From Arthrobacter sp. (GTDB lineage Bacteria; Actinomycetota; Actinomycetes; Actinomycetales; Micrococcaceae), in NCBI GenBank assembly GCA_031178585.1, contig JAPSIT010000027.1, forward strand, positions 1 to 19,929: a stretch of DNA of 19,929 bases. The letters are read 5' to 3'. The notes under the pieces were generated by a model that saw nothing but the letters and a program-made list of their open reading frames with translations, made no database searches and was not told the origin of the DNA. The position numbers and the translations under genes were made by a program. Shown piece by piece: positions 13,604 through 19,929 of this stretch (position 1 is its first letter; every line of letters starts with the position of its first letter).

Positions 13604-14254
13604 TCAGGGACCGTGGTGCCCGGCGCCGCCGCTGTCCGCATGGCCGCCGCCGGAATGACTGCCGTGCGGCACCGCGAACTGTCCTGCCGTGGAAGCGGCG
13701 AGTCCCGGCGTCGTAATGGCTGCGATAGCGACGGCTCCCGCGAAAGCTCCAAGAAGCAGCCGTCCTGCGCCGGAGCCTCCGGACGCACCGCCAGCCGCGC
13801 CACGGACGCCGGCCTGCTGCTGCCGCCAGCCCTGGCGTTTCAGCCTGGCCTGCCGCCGCAGCCAGGCCTCCGCCGCGACAATGGTCAGTGTAAGCAGCAG
13901 GGCGGCCAGGTGGCTGATGTTCAGGCCTGCCAGGTCGGTACCGCCACCACTCAGCAGGGACAGCAGGTGGAGGGATGCTGCCGTCAGCAGCAATGCGGAC
14001 GACAGCCGTGGCCAGGGAAAGCTGCCGCTGCGCAGCGCCGCCACGGTCCAGCCGAGAAGGGCGGTTCCCCACAGGGCCGCGGCTATCGCCGGGACCAGCA
14101 GCAGGGAACGGCCGGCAGCTGCAGCGGTGAACAGGCTGGATGAGATGGCGAGCGAGACGGACGCCGCCCCAAATCCTGCAAAGCCGGCCACCAGCCGGAC
14201 CACGGCCACTGCGTTGCTTTGGAGATTGCTCTGCTGATTGCTTTGCTGCCTCAC
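13604..14254 (-). CDS. Membrane protein with His-rich C-terminal tail, unknown function
   Basis: I do not recognise a family. The 216-residue product starts with a Gln/Ser/Asn-rich stretch (QQSNQQSNLQSN), has about four hydrophobic segments in the first 135 residues, then a basic, Gln-rich linker (RRQARLKRQGWRQQQ), a Gly/Ser stretch, a fifth hydrophobic segment (LLLGAFAGAVAIAAITTPGLAA) and a 21-residue tail with five histidines (PHGSH...GHHGP). The tail could bind metal; this is inference. Start: GTG at 14254, 6 bases after a perfect AGGAGG. An ATG at 14281 in the same frame would place that AGGAGG inside the gene. It lies 35 bases after the DUF4383 gene on the same strand and is probably cotranscribed with it. 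Confidence 0.75.
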   Translation of the reverse strand: MRQQSNQQSNLQSNAVAVVRLVAGFAGFGAASVSLAISSSLFTAAAAGRSLLLVPAIAAALWGTALLGWTVAALRSGSFPWPRLSSALLLTAASLHLLSLLSGGGTDLAGLNISHLAALLLTLTIVAAEAWLRRQARLKRQGWRQQQAGVRGAAGGASGGSGAGRLLLGAFAGAVAIAAITTPGLAASTAGQFAVPHGSHSGGGHADSGGAGHHGP

Positions 14255-14289
14255 TGCCTGCCTCCTCTGACTACGCAACATCTACCCCG

Positions 14290-14694
14290 TTAGGCGCGTG
14301 CGGCGACCGGGGACTTCTCGACGGAGAGGCCGACGCCGAGCAGCAGGACGGCGCTCGCGAGGTGCAGGACGTTGTCCGCGCCGTTGAGGGCGATGATGTT
14401 CAGCGGCGAGCTGAGCAGGAAGAGGCCTAGGATGCCCACCAGGAGGTAAACGGCGCCGACGCCGGCGTTGACGGTGCGGGCTGTCTGCACGTTCTTGAGG
14501 CCTGCGTAGAGCAGGGCGGCGCCGATGGCCAGGTGGATGATGTTGTGGAGGGGGTTGACTTCGAAGATGATGAGGTTGGCGCCTTCGGTGGCGAAGAAGC
14601 CCACGCCTGACGTTACGGCGAATCCGACAAGCCCGACGAGCAGATAGACGGCACCGAAGACGGTGGCGACGAGGCGGTTCGGTGAGTTGCGCAT
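14290..14694 (-). CDS. DUF4383 family four-TM membrane protein
   Basis: The 134-residue protein has four hydrophobic segments arranged as two similar halves. GAVYLLVGLVGF (14-25) and HNIIHLAIGAALLYAG (50-65) are echoed by GAVYLLVGILGL (80-91) and DNVLHLASAVLLLGVG (107-122). The NxxH-type motifs with a conserved His before the second helix are typical of DUF4383 proteins of actinobacteria, whose function is not established. Start: ATG at 14694 behind AGGAAGGA with an 8-base spacer; the frame is open further upstream but has no better start. A hairpin lies in its leader (14715-14736). The gene downstream is the His-tailed membrane protein. Confidence 0.85.
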   Translation of the reverse strand: MRNSPNRLVATVFGAVYLLVGLVGFAVTSGVGFFATEGANLIIFEVNPLHNIIHLAIGAALLYAGLKNVQTARTVNAGVGAVYLLVGILGLFLLSSPLNIIALNGADNVLHLASAVLLLGVGLSVEKSPVAARA

Positions 14695-14714
14695 GGCCCG
14701 AATCCTTCCTGTAG

Positions 14715-14736
14715 GGCCGGGACACCCATCCCGGCC
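14715..14736 (-). promoter_or_regulatory. Hairpin in the leader of the DUF4383 gene
   Basis: GGCCGGGA and TCCCGGCC form a perfect 8-bp stem around a 6-base loop, 20 bases before the DUF4383 start. On the minus strand it follows the upstream single-TM protein gene by about 70 bases. No U-run is present. It could end upstream transcription or shape the leader. Confidence 0.4.
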
Positions 14737-14806
14737 GGACTGCGGAGCCCCGGTCGGGACTCTCTGAAGCAATTCGGACCACCTGCTCGTGCGGATGGGA
14801 AAAAAT

Positions 14807-15346
14807 TCAAACTTTTGGTTTCAGCCGGATGGTGACCATCTTCAGGCCGTCCGTCCCCGCAAACCGGTACACCATCTCGACGTCCCTGCCGTCGCACTGG
14901 ATCACGCCCGCAACGTCTGCAATGCCGGAGCCGCTGTCCTCACTGACCTTGAGATCGTCAAACGCGGTGGTGCAGGAGGAATTGAGGTGCAGGCTCTCGA
15001 CGCCCGAGGCGAAGTCCTCCCGCGGCAGCTGTTCTTTCAGTGCCGGATCCAGGTATTCGTCGTACGCCTTGTCCGTGTCGCCGGCAATGACGAGTCTGGT
15101 GAAACTGTCCGCGAGGTCGGATGCCTGCCGCGTTTGACCGCCAACGAGGCCAAGCAGGAGAGGGACGCCCACCGCCACCAGGAGCAGGACGCCGCCTACA
15201 ATGCCCAGCACAATCCAGAGCCCCCTGCGGCTTTTGGCAGGTGGCTGCCCGGGCAGGCCAAATGGCGACGGCGGCAGGGAAGACCTGCTGCGGCGCGGCC
15301 GCATTGGGGCGGGCGCTTCGTTCCCGGGGTCCTGGGTGTTGCTCAA
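14807..15346 (-). CDS. Single-pass anchored protein of unknown function
   Basis: The 179-residue protein has a basic, Pro-rich cytoplasmic N-tail (1-42), one membrane helix (about 43-68) and an extracytoplasmic domain (70-179). The domain begins with a helix-like stretch (ASDLADSFTRLVIAGDTDKAYDEYLDP) and ends with beta-like segments, a layout resembling NTF2-like/DUF4878-type lipoprotein domains; I hold this loosely. Two cysteines, C125 and C151, may form a disulfide outside the cell. Start: TTG at 15346 with GGAAAGG 6 bases upstream; the ATG at 15304 lacks a ribosome-binding site and would cut the basic tail. It is separated by 112 bases from the DUF4383 gene on the same strand. Confidence 0.72.
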   Translation of the reverse strand: MSNTQDPGNEAPAPMRPRRSRSSLPPSPFGLPGQPPAKSRRGLWIVLGIVGGVLLLVAVGVPLLLGLVGGQTRQASDLADSFTRLVIAGDTDKAYDEYLDPALKEQLPREDFASGVESLHLNSSCTTAFDDLKVSEDSGSGIADVAGVIQCDGRDVEMVYRFAGTDGLKMVTIRLKPKV

Positions 15347-15414
15347 GGCAGGCCTTTCCGGCGGCCCTGGCTAGGCACACCTCATTGCCGGGCACGCCAC
15401 CGGCGCCCCATCGC

Positions 15415-15442
15415 TTCCGTGGCGATAGCCACGTTCCGTGGC
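15415..15442. repeat. Direct repeat TTCCGTGGC x2 upstream of the anchored-protein gene
   Basis: TTCCGTGGC occurs at 15415-15423 and 15434-15442, a 19-base offset (close to two helical turns), with GCCACG between them giving partial inverted symmetry. It lies 69-96 bases before the TTG start at 15346, in the promoter zone. It may be a regulator site; no regulator can be named. Confidence 0.35.
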
Positions 15443-15466
15443 ATTAGCCTATAGCGTTGCCGGCTG

Positions 15467-15940
15467 TTATTCCGCGGCTGAGCCGCGGTCCAGGAGCGGC
15501 CGGATCCGGAACGGAATCAGCTCTCCCATGGCCAGCGCCGTGTCGGTTCGCTCCACGCCGTCGCACGCGAGGATCTTTCCGTTGATGCGAAACAGGTCCT
15601 CGGCGTCGAGCGCCACCACCCGTAACAAAAGGTCCGCCGAACCAGTCAGCCCGTAGCCCTCCAGAATTTCCGGCACGCTGGCCAGGTCTTCCGCCAGGCT
15701 GCCGAGTTTCTGCTGCTGGACATGGACGGAGATGAAGGCCATGAGGGGGTATCCCAGGGAAACCGGATTGATGCGGCGCTCGAAGGAGAGGAAGGCGTGC
15801 TTCTTTTCCAGCTGCGCCATCCGGGCCTGGACGGTGTTCCTGGAGAGTTCCAGCTTTTGGGCCAGTGCCACAACTGTCTGCCGCGGGTCCTGCGCCAGGG
15901 CAGAGAGCAACCGGGTATCTGTGCCATCCAAAGCTCGCAT
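15467..15940 (-). CDS. Lrp/AsnC family transcriptional regulator, probable bkd regulator
   Basis: The 157-residue regulator has an N-terminal winged helix-turn-helix (DTRLLSALAQDPRQTVVALAQKLELSRNTVQARMAQLEKK, about residues 8-47, quoted here only as its span) and a C-terminal ligand-binding RAM domain (about 65-145, with SVPEILEGYGLTGSADLLLRV near its centre). It diverges from the bkdABC operon, the arrangement of BkdR in Streptomyces and Pseudomonas, so it likely senses branched-chain amino acids or their oxo-acids; that is inference from context. Start: ATG at 15940 lies inside the palindrome CGCAT-A-ATGCG and has no clear Shine-Dalgarno; a GTG at 15958 is an alternative. The last codons form a CCGCGGCT/AGCCGCGG hairpin just before the stop. 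Confidence 0.9.
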   Translation of the reverse strand: MRALDGTDTRLLSALAQDPRQTVVALAQKLELSRNTVQARMAQLEKKHAFLSFERRINPVSLGYPLMAFISVHVQQQKLGSLAEDLASVPEILEGYGLTGSADLLLRVVALDAEDLFRINGKILACDGVERTDTALAMGELIPFRIRPLLDRGSAAE

Positions 15941-15946
15941 AATGCG
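15936..15946. promoter_or_regulatory. Palindrome over the lrp start codon
   Basis: CGCAT-A-ATGCG is a perfect inverted repeat that contains the proposed ATG start (15940-15938 on the minus strand). It could be a self-repression site, or chance, as each arm is only 5 bases. Confidence 0.25.
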
Positions 15947-16023
15947 CAAGGCTAGCACGGTCTCTGGGCCCGAAAGAGTGCATTGTGCTCAGTTTTTCCA
16001 GCGGTGGTTGTACCCCCTGAGCG

Positions 16024-16041
16024 TTGTGAGTATGGTCACAA
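16024..16041. promoter_or_regulatory. Perfect CRP/GlxR-type palindrome between lrp and bkdA
   Basis: TTGTGA-GTATGG-TCACAA has perfect 6-base arms and contains the full CRP/GlxR consensus TGTGA-N6-TCACA. It is centred about 103 bases before the bkdA GTG and 93 before the lrp ATG, so it could serve either promoter. Control of the bkd operon by cAMP-dependent CRP is inferred; an Lrp-family site is a less good match. Confidence 0.65.
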
Positions 16042-16134
16042 TTATCCGGAGCAACGGCGACCGGAAGGCCGCGCGGGGCGGGATCACGAGTCCTTCCGCC
16101 GCACGGTGACACGACGTCAGAAGGTTGCACAACT

Positions 16135-17313
16135 GTGGTGACAGACGAGGTGGGCCAGGGCGGTACAACCGCCGGAGGCCCGGGCAACAGTGCAGGACAT
16201 CAGGGCAAAACCGGCCAGAACCTGGTCCAGTTGATCACTCCCGCAGGGGAACGAATCAGCCATCCCGAGTACGACCCCTGGGTGCAGGACATTTCAGACG
16301 AGCAGTTGTGCTCCCTGTATGAGGACCTTGTGGTCACGCGGCGCATCGACACCGAAGCCACTGCCCTGCAGCGGCAGGGTGAGCTTGGACTCTGGCCGCC
16401 CATGCTGGGGCAGGAGGCATCGCAGGTCGGTTCAGTCAGGGCTCTCCGCGATGATGATTTTGTTTTCTCCAGCTACCGCGAGAACGGGGTTGCCTACTGC
16501 CGCGGAGTGAAGCTGACAGACATCCTCCGCGTCTGGCGCGGCAATGCGTCCGGCGGGTGGGACCCCTATGCGGTCAACATGTCGACCCCCCAGATCATCA
16601 TTGGTTCCCAGACGCTGCACGCTACCGGCTACGCTATGGGCATCCAGAACGACGGCGCCGATTCCGTGGCCATTACCTACTTCGGCGACGGCGCAACCAG
16701 CGAGGGCGATGTCAACGAAGCCATGGTCTTTGCGGCCAGCTTCCAGGTGCCCCTGGTCTTCTTTTGCCAGAACAACCACTGGGCCATTTCCGAACCCGTC
16801 CGGCTGCAGTCCCACGTCCAGATCGCGGACCGCCCGGTGGGCTTTGGCATTCCCAGCATGCGCGTGGACGGCAATGACGTACTCGCCGTGATGGCAGCCA
16901 CCAGGGTCGCGCTGGACCGGGCACGCCGCGGAGGCGGTCCCACCTTCATCGAGGCCGTCACCTATCGCATGGGCCCGCATACGACGGCGGACGACCCCAC
17001 CCGTTACCGGGACCCCAATGAACTCGAGGACTGGGCACAGAAGGACCCCATCCGCCGGGTCAAGGCCCTGCTGGAGCGCAAGGGCCTGCTCGCCCCGGAG
17101 CTCGAAACAGCTGTACAGCAAAAGGCGGATGCCGTGGCCCGTGAGATGCGCACCGGCTGCACCACCATGCCGGACCCGGAACCGCTGGACGTCTTCAAGC
17201 ACGTCTACAGCACGCCGCATTCCTGGCTGGACCGCCAGCAGGACCACTACTCCCGCTACCTGGACTCCTTCGGCGATCCCGCAGGAGCCAGTTCTGAAGA
17301 AGGTGCACGCTGA
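16135..17313 (+). CDS. bkdA: 2-oxoacid dehydrogenase E1 alpha subunit, branched-chain type
   Basis: With E1beta it forms the thiamine-diphosphate decarboxylase that converts branched-chain 2-oxo acids (from Leu, Ile, Val), or possibly pyruvate, and acylates lipoyl-E2. The 392-residue protein has the ThDP/Mg motif GDGATSEGD running to QNNHWAIS, the entry LWPPMLGQEASQVGS and the loop YRMGPHTTADDPTRYRD, which matches the E1alpha phosphorylation loop of mitochondrial BCKDH. The ~40-residue N-extension before the core is usual for the actinobacterial branch (M. tuberculosis BkdA, Rv2497c). Start: GTG at 16135, 10 bases after AGAAGG; a second GTG follows directly. The stop overlaps bkdB by one base (TGATG). 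Confidence 0.93.
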   Translation: MVTDEVGQGGTTAGGPGNSAGHQGKTGQNLVQLITPAGERISHPEYDPWVQDISDEQLCSLYEDLVVTRRIDTEATALQRQGELGLWPPMLGQEASQVGSVRALRDDDFVFSSYRENGVAYCRGVKLTDILRVWRGNASGGWDPYAVNMSTPQIIIGSQTLHATGYAMGIQNDGADSVAITYFGDGATSEGDVNEAMVFAASFQVPLVFFCQNNHWAISEPVRLQSHVQIADRPVGFGIPSMRVDGNDVLAVMAATRVALDRARRGGGPTFIEAVTYRMGPHTTADDPTRYRDPNELEDWAQKDPIRRVKALLERKGLLAPELETAVQQKADAVAREMRTGCTTMPDPEPLDVFKHVYSTPHSWLDRQQDHYSRYLDSFGDPAGASSEEGAR

Positions 17314-18323
17314 TGAGCCAGATGACCTTTGCCCGGGCAATAAACTCAGGGCTTCGTAAATCCCTTGAGAACGATCCCAAGGTGGTCCTCATGGGTGAGG
17401 ACATCGGAACCCTCGGCGGTGTGTTCCGGGTGACGGACGGGCTGCAGAAGGACTTCGGCAAGCACCGCGTCGTCGATACACCACTGGCTGAGTCCGGCAT
17501 CGTGGGCACGGCAGTCGGACTTGCCTACCGCGGCTACCGCCCGGTGGTGGAGATCCAGTTCGACGGATTCGTGTACCCCGCCTTTGACCAGATCGTGTGC
17601 CAGGTGGCCAAAATGCACTACCGCACAAAGGGTGCGGTCAAGATGCCCATCACCATCCGCATCCCGTTCGGCGGAGGCATCGGCTCCCCGGAATTCCACT
17701 CTGAGTCTCCCGAGGCGTATTTTGCGCACACCCCGGGCCTGCGGATCATCAGCCCATCAAGTCCCCAGGATGCGCACACCATGATCCAGCAGGCGATCGC
17801 TTGCGATGATCCCGTGCTGTTCTTCGAGCCCAAGCGCCGCTATCACGACAAAGGCGAAGTGGATGAGTCCATCGATACCGCCGGAGCGCTGTCCTTTGAG
17901 AAGGCGAGGGTGGTGGCCGACGGCCGCGACGTCACGCTGGTTGCCTACGGACCGCTTATTAAGACCGCCCGCGACGTAGCCCTCGCTGCCGCTGACGAAG
18001 GCGTATCAGTCGAAGTCATCGACCTCCGCTCCCTGGCGCCGGTGGATTTCGCCACGGTGGAAACCTCAGTGCGCAAGACCGGGCGGCTCGTGATTGCGCA
18101 CGAGGCCGTGCAGTCGGGCGGGCTTGGCGCGGAGATTGCTGCCAGCATTACGGAACGCTGTTTCTATTACCTGGAGGCGGCACCCGTTCGCGTCACGGGG
18201 TTCGACGTGCCGTACCCGTATTCAAAGTTGGAGATGCACCATCTCCCGGGTCTGGACAGGATTCTCGATGGCGTTGACCGTGCTCTGGGCCGGCCCAACT
18301 CGTTGAGCGGGTTGGAAGGATGA
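17313..18323 (+). CDS. bkdB: 2-oxoacid dehydrogenase E1 beta subunit, branched-chain type
   Basis: The 336-residue beta subunit completes the E1 alpha2-beta2 tetramer and its cofactor pocket. Signatures are VVLMGEDIGTLGGVFRVTDGL, TPLAESGIVGTAVGLA, VVEIQFDGFVYPAFDQI and the C-terminal transketolase segment VIDLRSLAPVDFATV, followed by IAHEAVQSGGLGAEIAA. Length and order of the two domains are standard. It begins at an ATG overlapping the bkdA stop by one base and ends with an ATGA overlap to bkdC, so the three subunits are translationally coupled. Pyruvate-dehydrogenase E1beta is very close in sequence; the Lrp neighbour and the type of E1alpha favour the branched-chain role. Confidence 0.95.
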   Translation: MSQMTFARAINSGLRKSLENDPKVVLMGEDIGTLGGVFRVTDGLQKDFGKHRVVDTPLAESGIVGTAVGLAYRGYRPVVEIQFDGFVYPAFDQIVCQVAKMHYRTKGAVKMPITIRIPFGGGIGSPEFHSESPEAYFAHTPGLRIISPSSPQDAHTMIQQAIACDDPVLFFEPKRRYHDKGEVDESIDTAGALSFEKARVVADGRDVTLVAYGPLIKTARDVALAAADEGVSVEVIDLRSLAPVDFATVETSVRKTGRLVIAHEAVQSGGLGAEIAASITERCFYYLEAAPVRVTGFDVPYPYSKLEMHHLPGLDRILDGVDRALGRPNSLSGLEG

Positions 18324-19726
18324 CCGCCACCATGATCAAGGAGTTCCGGCTTCCCGACCTCGGCGAAGGCCTCACCGAGTCGGAAATCGTCAGCTGGAAG
18401 GTGAATGTCGGTGATACGGTCAGCCTGAACCAGATCATTGCCGAGGTGGAGACCGCCAAGGCTGTGGTGGAACTTCCCTCCCCGTTCGCCGGAGTCATCA
18501 GAGCCCTGCATGAGCAGCCGGGAACCGTGGTTGAGGTCGGCAAGCCGATCGTCTCCTTCGAAGTTGAGGGAGACGACGGCGGGCAGCCTCCCGCCACCGC
18601 TGACACTGAGGCGGCTCCCGCGAAACGGGAACCGAACCTCGTAGGGTACGGGGCCGTCGTTGAGAGTACCGGCCACCCAGTGCGCAGGCCGCGCAGGCTG
18701 GCTGCGCCTGCCCCGCTGGCTGCGCGTGCCGAAACCGGGCTTGCCGAACCACAGCTTGCCGAACCCCAGCCTGCCGAACCGGCGCCTTCCCAGAGCCAGG
18801 ACGAACGCCCCCGGTCCACGCCGCCCGTGCGGAAGCTGGCAAAGGACCTGGGCGTGTCCCTTGAAGAGGTCAAGGGCACCGGTGCCGGCGGTCTGATAAC
18901 CCGTGACGACGTGCGGAACTTCGTGGGCGGAGGGGACCTGCCCGCGGCGGCCCACGAGCTGGCAGCCCAGAAACGGGCGGCTCAGGAACCGGCGGCCGAA
19001 GAACTTCCGGCGGCCGGCGCGGGCGCGCGTGAAGTGCGTATGCCCATCAAGGGTGTCCGCAAGCTCACGGCAGCCGCGATGGTGTCGAGTGCCTTCACAG
19101 CGCCCCACGTGACTGAGTTCCTTACCGTCGACGTCACCCCGGCCATGGAACTGCTTGCCCGGCTCAAAGCTGCCAAGGCCTTTGAAGGGCTCAAGCTGAC
19201 GCCGCTCACACTCGTGGCGAAGGCTGCCCTGATCGCCCTGCGCCGCAACCCCACACTGAACTCCAGGTGGGACGAGGCCAACCAGGAAATCGTGCAGTTC
19301 AACTACGTCAACCTCGGCATTGCTGCGGCCACCCCGCGCGGCCTCACGGTGCCCAACATCAAGGACGCCGACCGGATGACGCTCGCTGACATTTCAGCGG
19401 CACTGACCGAACTGACCGAGACCGCCAGGGCCGGAAAGACGAGTCCGGCGGATCTCACCGGAGGGACCATCTCGATCACGAACATCGGGGTCTTCGGCAT
19501 CGACGCCGGCACGCCCATCCTGAATCCGGGGGAGGCGGCTATCCTGGCGATGGGCGCGGTCCGAAAGATGCCGTGGGAATACCAGGACCAGATCGCCCTC
19601 CGGCAGGTCATGACCCTCAGCCTCTCCTTCGACCACCGGCTGGTGGACGGCGAGCACGGCTCGAGGTTCCTGGCCGACGTCGGGGCCCTCCTGGCCGATC
19701 CGGGCATGGCGCTGGCCATGGCCTGA
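18320..19726 (+). CDS. bkdC: Dihydrolipoamide acyltransferase (E2), branched-chain type
   Basis: The 468-residue E2 core takes the acyl group from E1 and passes it to CoA. It has one lipoyl domain (about 7-82, lipoyl lysine K47 in VETAKAVVEL), an Ala/Pro/Glu linker (84-165) with a 5-residue triplet repeat, a peripheral-subunit-binding domain (about 167-203, PPVRKLAKDLGV to RDDVRNF), a second linker and the catalytic domain (about 236-468). The active site is H439 and D443 in SFDHRLVDGEHG. LVGYG after the lipoyl domain is typical of actinobacterial BCKDH E2. Start: ATG at 18320, 4-base overlap with bkdB, GGAAGG close before it. No E3 gene follows, so dihydrolipoamide dehydrogenase must come from elsewhere. 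Confidence 0.95.
   Translation: MTATMIKEFRLPDLGEGLTESEIVSWKVNVGDTVSLNQIIAEVETAKAVVELPSPFAGVIRALHEQPGTVVEVGKPIVSFEVEGDDGGQPPATADTEAAPAKREPNLVGYGAVVESTGHPVRRPRRLAAPAPLAARAETGLAEPQLAEPQPAEPAPSQSQDERPRSTPPVRKLAKDLGVSLEEVKGTGAGGLITRDDVRNFVGGGDLPAAAHELAAQKRAAQEPAAEELPAAGAGAREVRMPIKGVRKLTAAAMVSSAFTAPHVTEFLTVDVTPAMELLARLKAAKAFEGLKLTPLTLVAKAALIALRRNPTLNSRWDEANQEIVQFNYVNLGIAAATPRGLTVPNIKDADRMTLADISAALTELTETARAGKTSPADLTGGTISITNIGVFGIDAGTPILNPGEAAILAMGAVRKMPWEYQDQIALRQVMTLSLSFDHRLVDGEHGSRFLADVGALLADPGMALAMA
18740..18784 (+). repeat. 15-bp in-frame tandem repeat in bkdC linker
   Basis: Three adjacent units read CTTGCCGAACCACAG, CTTGCCGAACCCCAG and CCTGCCGAACCGGCG, encoding LAEPQ-LAEPQ-PAEPA in the flexible linker. 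The first two differ at a single base, so unit number may vary between strains. Confidence 0.75.
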
Positions 19727-19755
19727 CGCTCCCGCCCTGTACAGGCGGCCCAGGC

Positions 19756-19791
19756 CCGCATGACCGGCGCTAACCAACAACGGTCATGCGG
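19756..19791. terminator. Hairpin after bkdC, probable bidirectional terminator
   Basis: CCGCATGACCG (19756-19766) and CGGTCATGCGG (19781-19791) form a perfect 11-bp stem with a 14-base loop, 29 bases after the bkdC stop. It lies between bkdC and the likely convergent gene end at 19830. No T-run is present on either side, a common state in high-GC actinobacteria. Confidence 0.6.
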
Positions 19792-19829
19792 ACCAGGGCC
19801 GTCCGTGCCGGATGGGGGAGAGCCGGGGC

Positions 19830-19929
19830 TTAGGCCGGCGGCCCGCCCGGTGCGGTCAAGGCTGCCAGCGCCATGTTCTCCAGCAGCGGCCGGGCCGATC
19901 GGACAGCCATCCGGCGGCCATGGTTCCGG
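19830..19929 (-). CDS. Partial CDS, C-terminus of a convergent gene (unidentified)
   Basis: On the minus strand the frame entering at the window edge is open for 32 complete codons (plus one cut codon) and ends in TAA at 19832-19830. The end reads RSARPLLENMALAALTAPGG and then PPA: a helix-like stretch with a Pro/Gly tail, plausible for a real protein end. The hairpin at 19756-19791 fits a convergent gene pair. The open stretch is too short to be sure, and no family can be named. Confidence 0.4.
   Translation of the reverse strand, partial: RNHGRRMAVRSARPLLENMALAALTAPGGPPA

Noticed and set aside
13565..14143. 192-codon plus-strand frame opposite the His-tailed membrane protein
   Set aside because: Gln/Arg/Gly-rich translation without domains or a good ribosome-binding site. 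The minus frame has AGGAGG and clear membrane segments.
18320..19726. Possibility that the three-gene operon is pyruvate dehydrogenase
   Set aside because: Not fully excluded, but the E1alpha type, the LVGYG-type E2 and the divergent Lrp regulator favour the branched-chain complex.

Overview
The window looks like a chromosomal segment of a high-GC actinobacterium, most likely Micrococcales of the Arthrobacter/Pseudarthrobacter type. The supporting signs are strong G/C bias at third codon positions, frequent GTG/TTG starts, a conserved rpsB-tsf-pyrH-frr-cdsA block followed by a DivIVA-repeat protein, and a branched-chain oxo-acid dehydrogenase operon of actinobacterial architecture. The genus is inferred from gene order and protein style; no rRNA is present to confirm it.

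Layout. (1) 50-1478: a CAU-anticodon tRNA with a strong terminator, then an acyl-CoA dehydrogenase related to glutaryl-CoA dehydrogenase behind a TetR-type palindrome. (2) 1481-2062, minus: a secreted M23/LytM-type protein that keeps its zinc ligands but seems to lack both catalytic histidines; it ends 2 bases from the dehydrogenase stop. (3) 2482-7390, plus: housekeeping genes for translation, UMP kinase, ribosome recycling, CDP-diacylglycerol synthesis and a DivIVA-repeat protein. There is a long leader before rpsB and two strong hairpins between rpsB and tsf. (4) 7445-13437: a monocarboxylate-transport locus. A LytS/LytTR two-component system is followed on the minus strand by a DUF485 + SSS symporter pair, and a second DUF485 + SSS (ActP/MctC-like) pair diverges from it. 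The shared intergenic region holds a 9-12-9 direct repeat fitting the LytTR consensus and a CRP-like palindrome. (5) 13449-15346, minus: small membrane proteins (a His-tailed one, a DUF4383 protein with internal duplication, a single-pass anchored protein), preceded by a 9-bp tandem repeat. (6) 15467-19726: an Lrp/AsnC regulator diverging from bkdA-bkdB-bkdC (E1alpha, E1beta, E2), with a perfect CRP-type palindrome between them. No E3 gene is nearby. (7) 19727-19929: a hairpin and probably the tail of a convergent minus-strand gene.

How the parts fit together. Regions 4 and 6 suggest coordinated control of carboxylic-acid uptake and short or branched acyl-CoA metabolism: both control regions carry a CRP-like site plus a neighbouring dedicated regulator. 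This is inference from sequence and has not been tested. I see no CRISPR array, insertion sequence, phage gene or sign of recent transfer. Most of the window is ordinary core genome; the most original material is in the control regions and in the twin symporter cassettes around one LytTR system.
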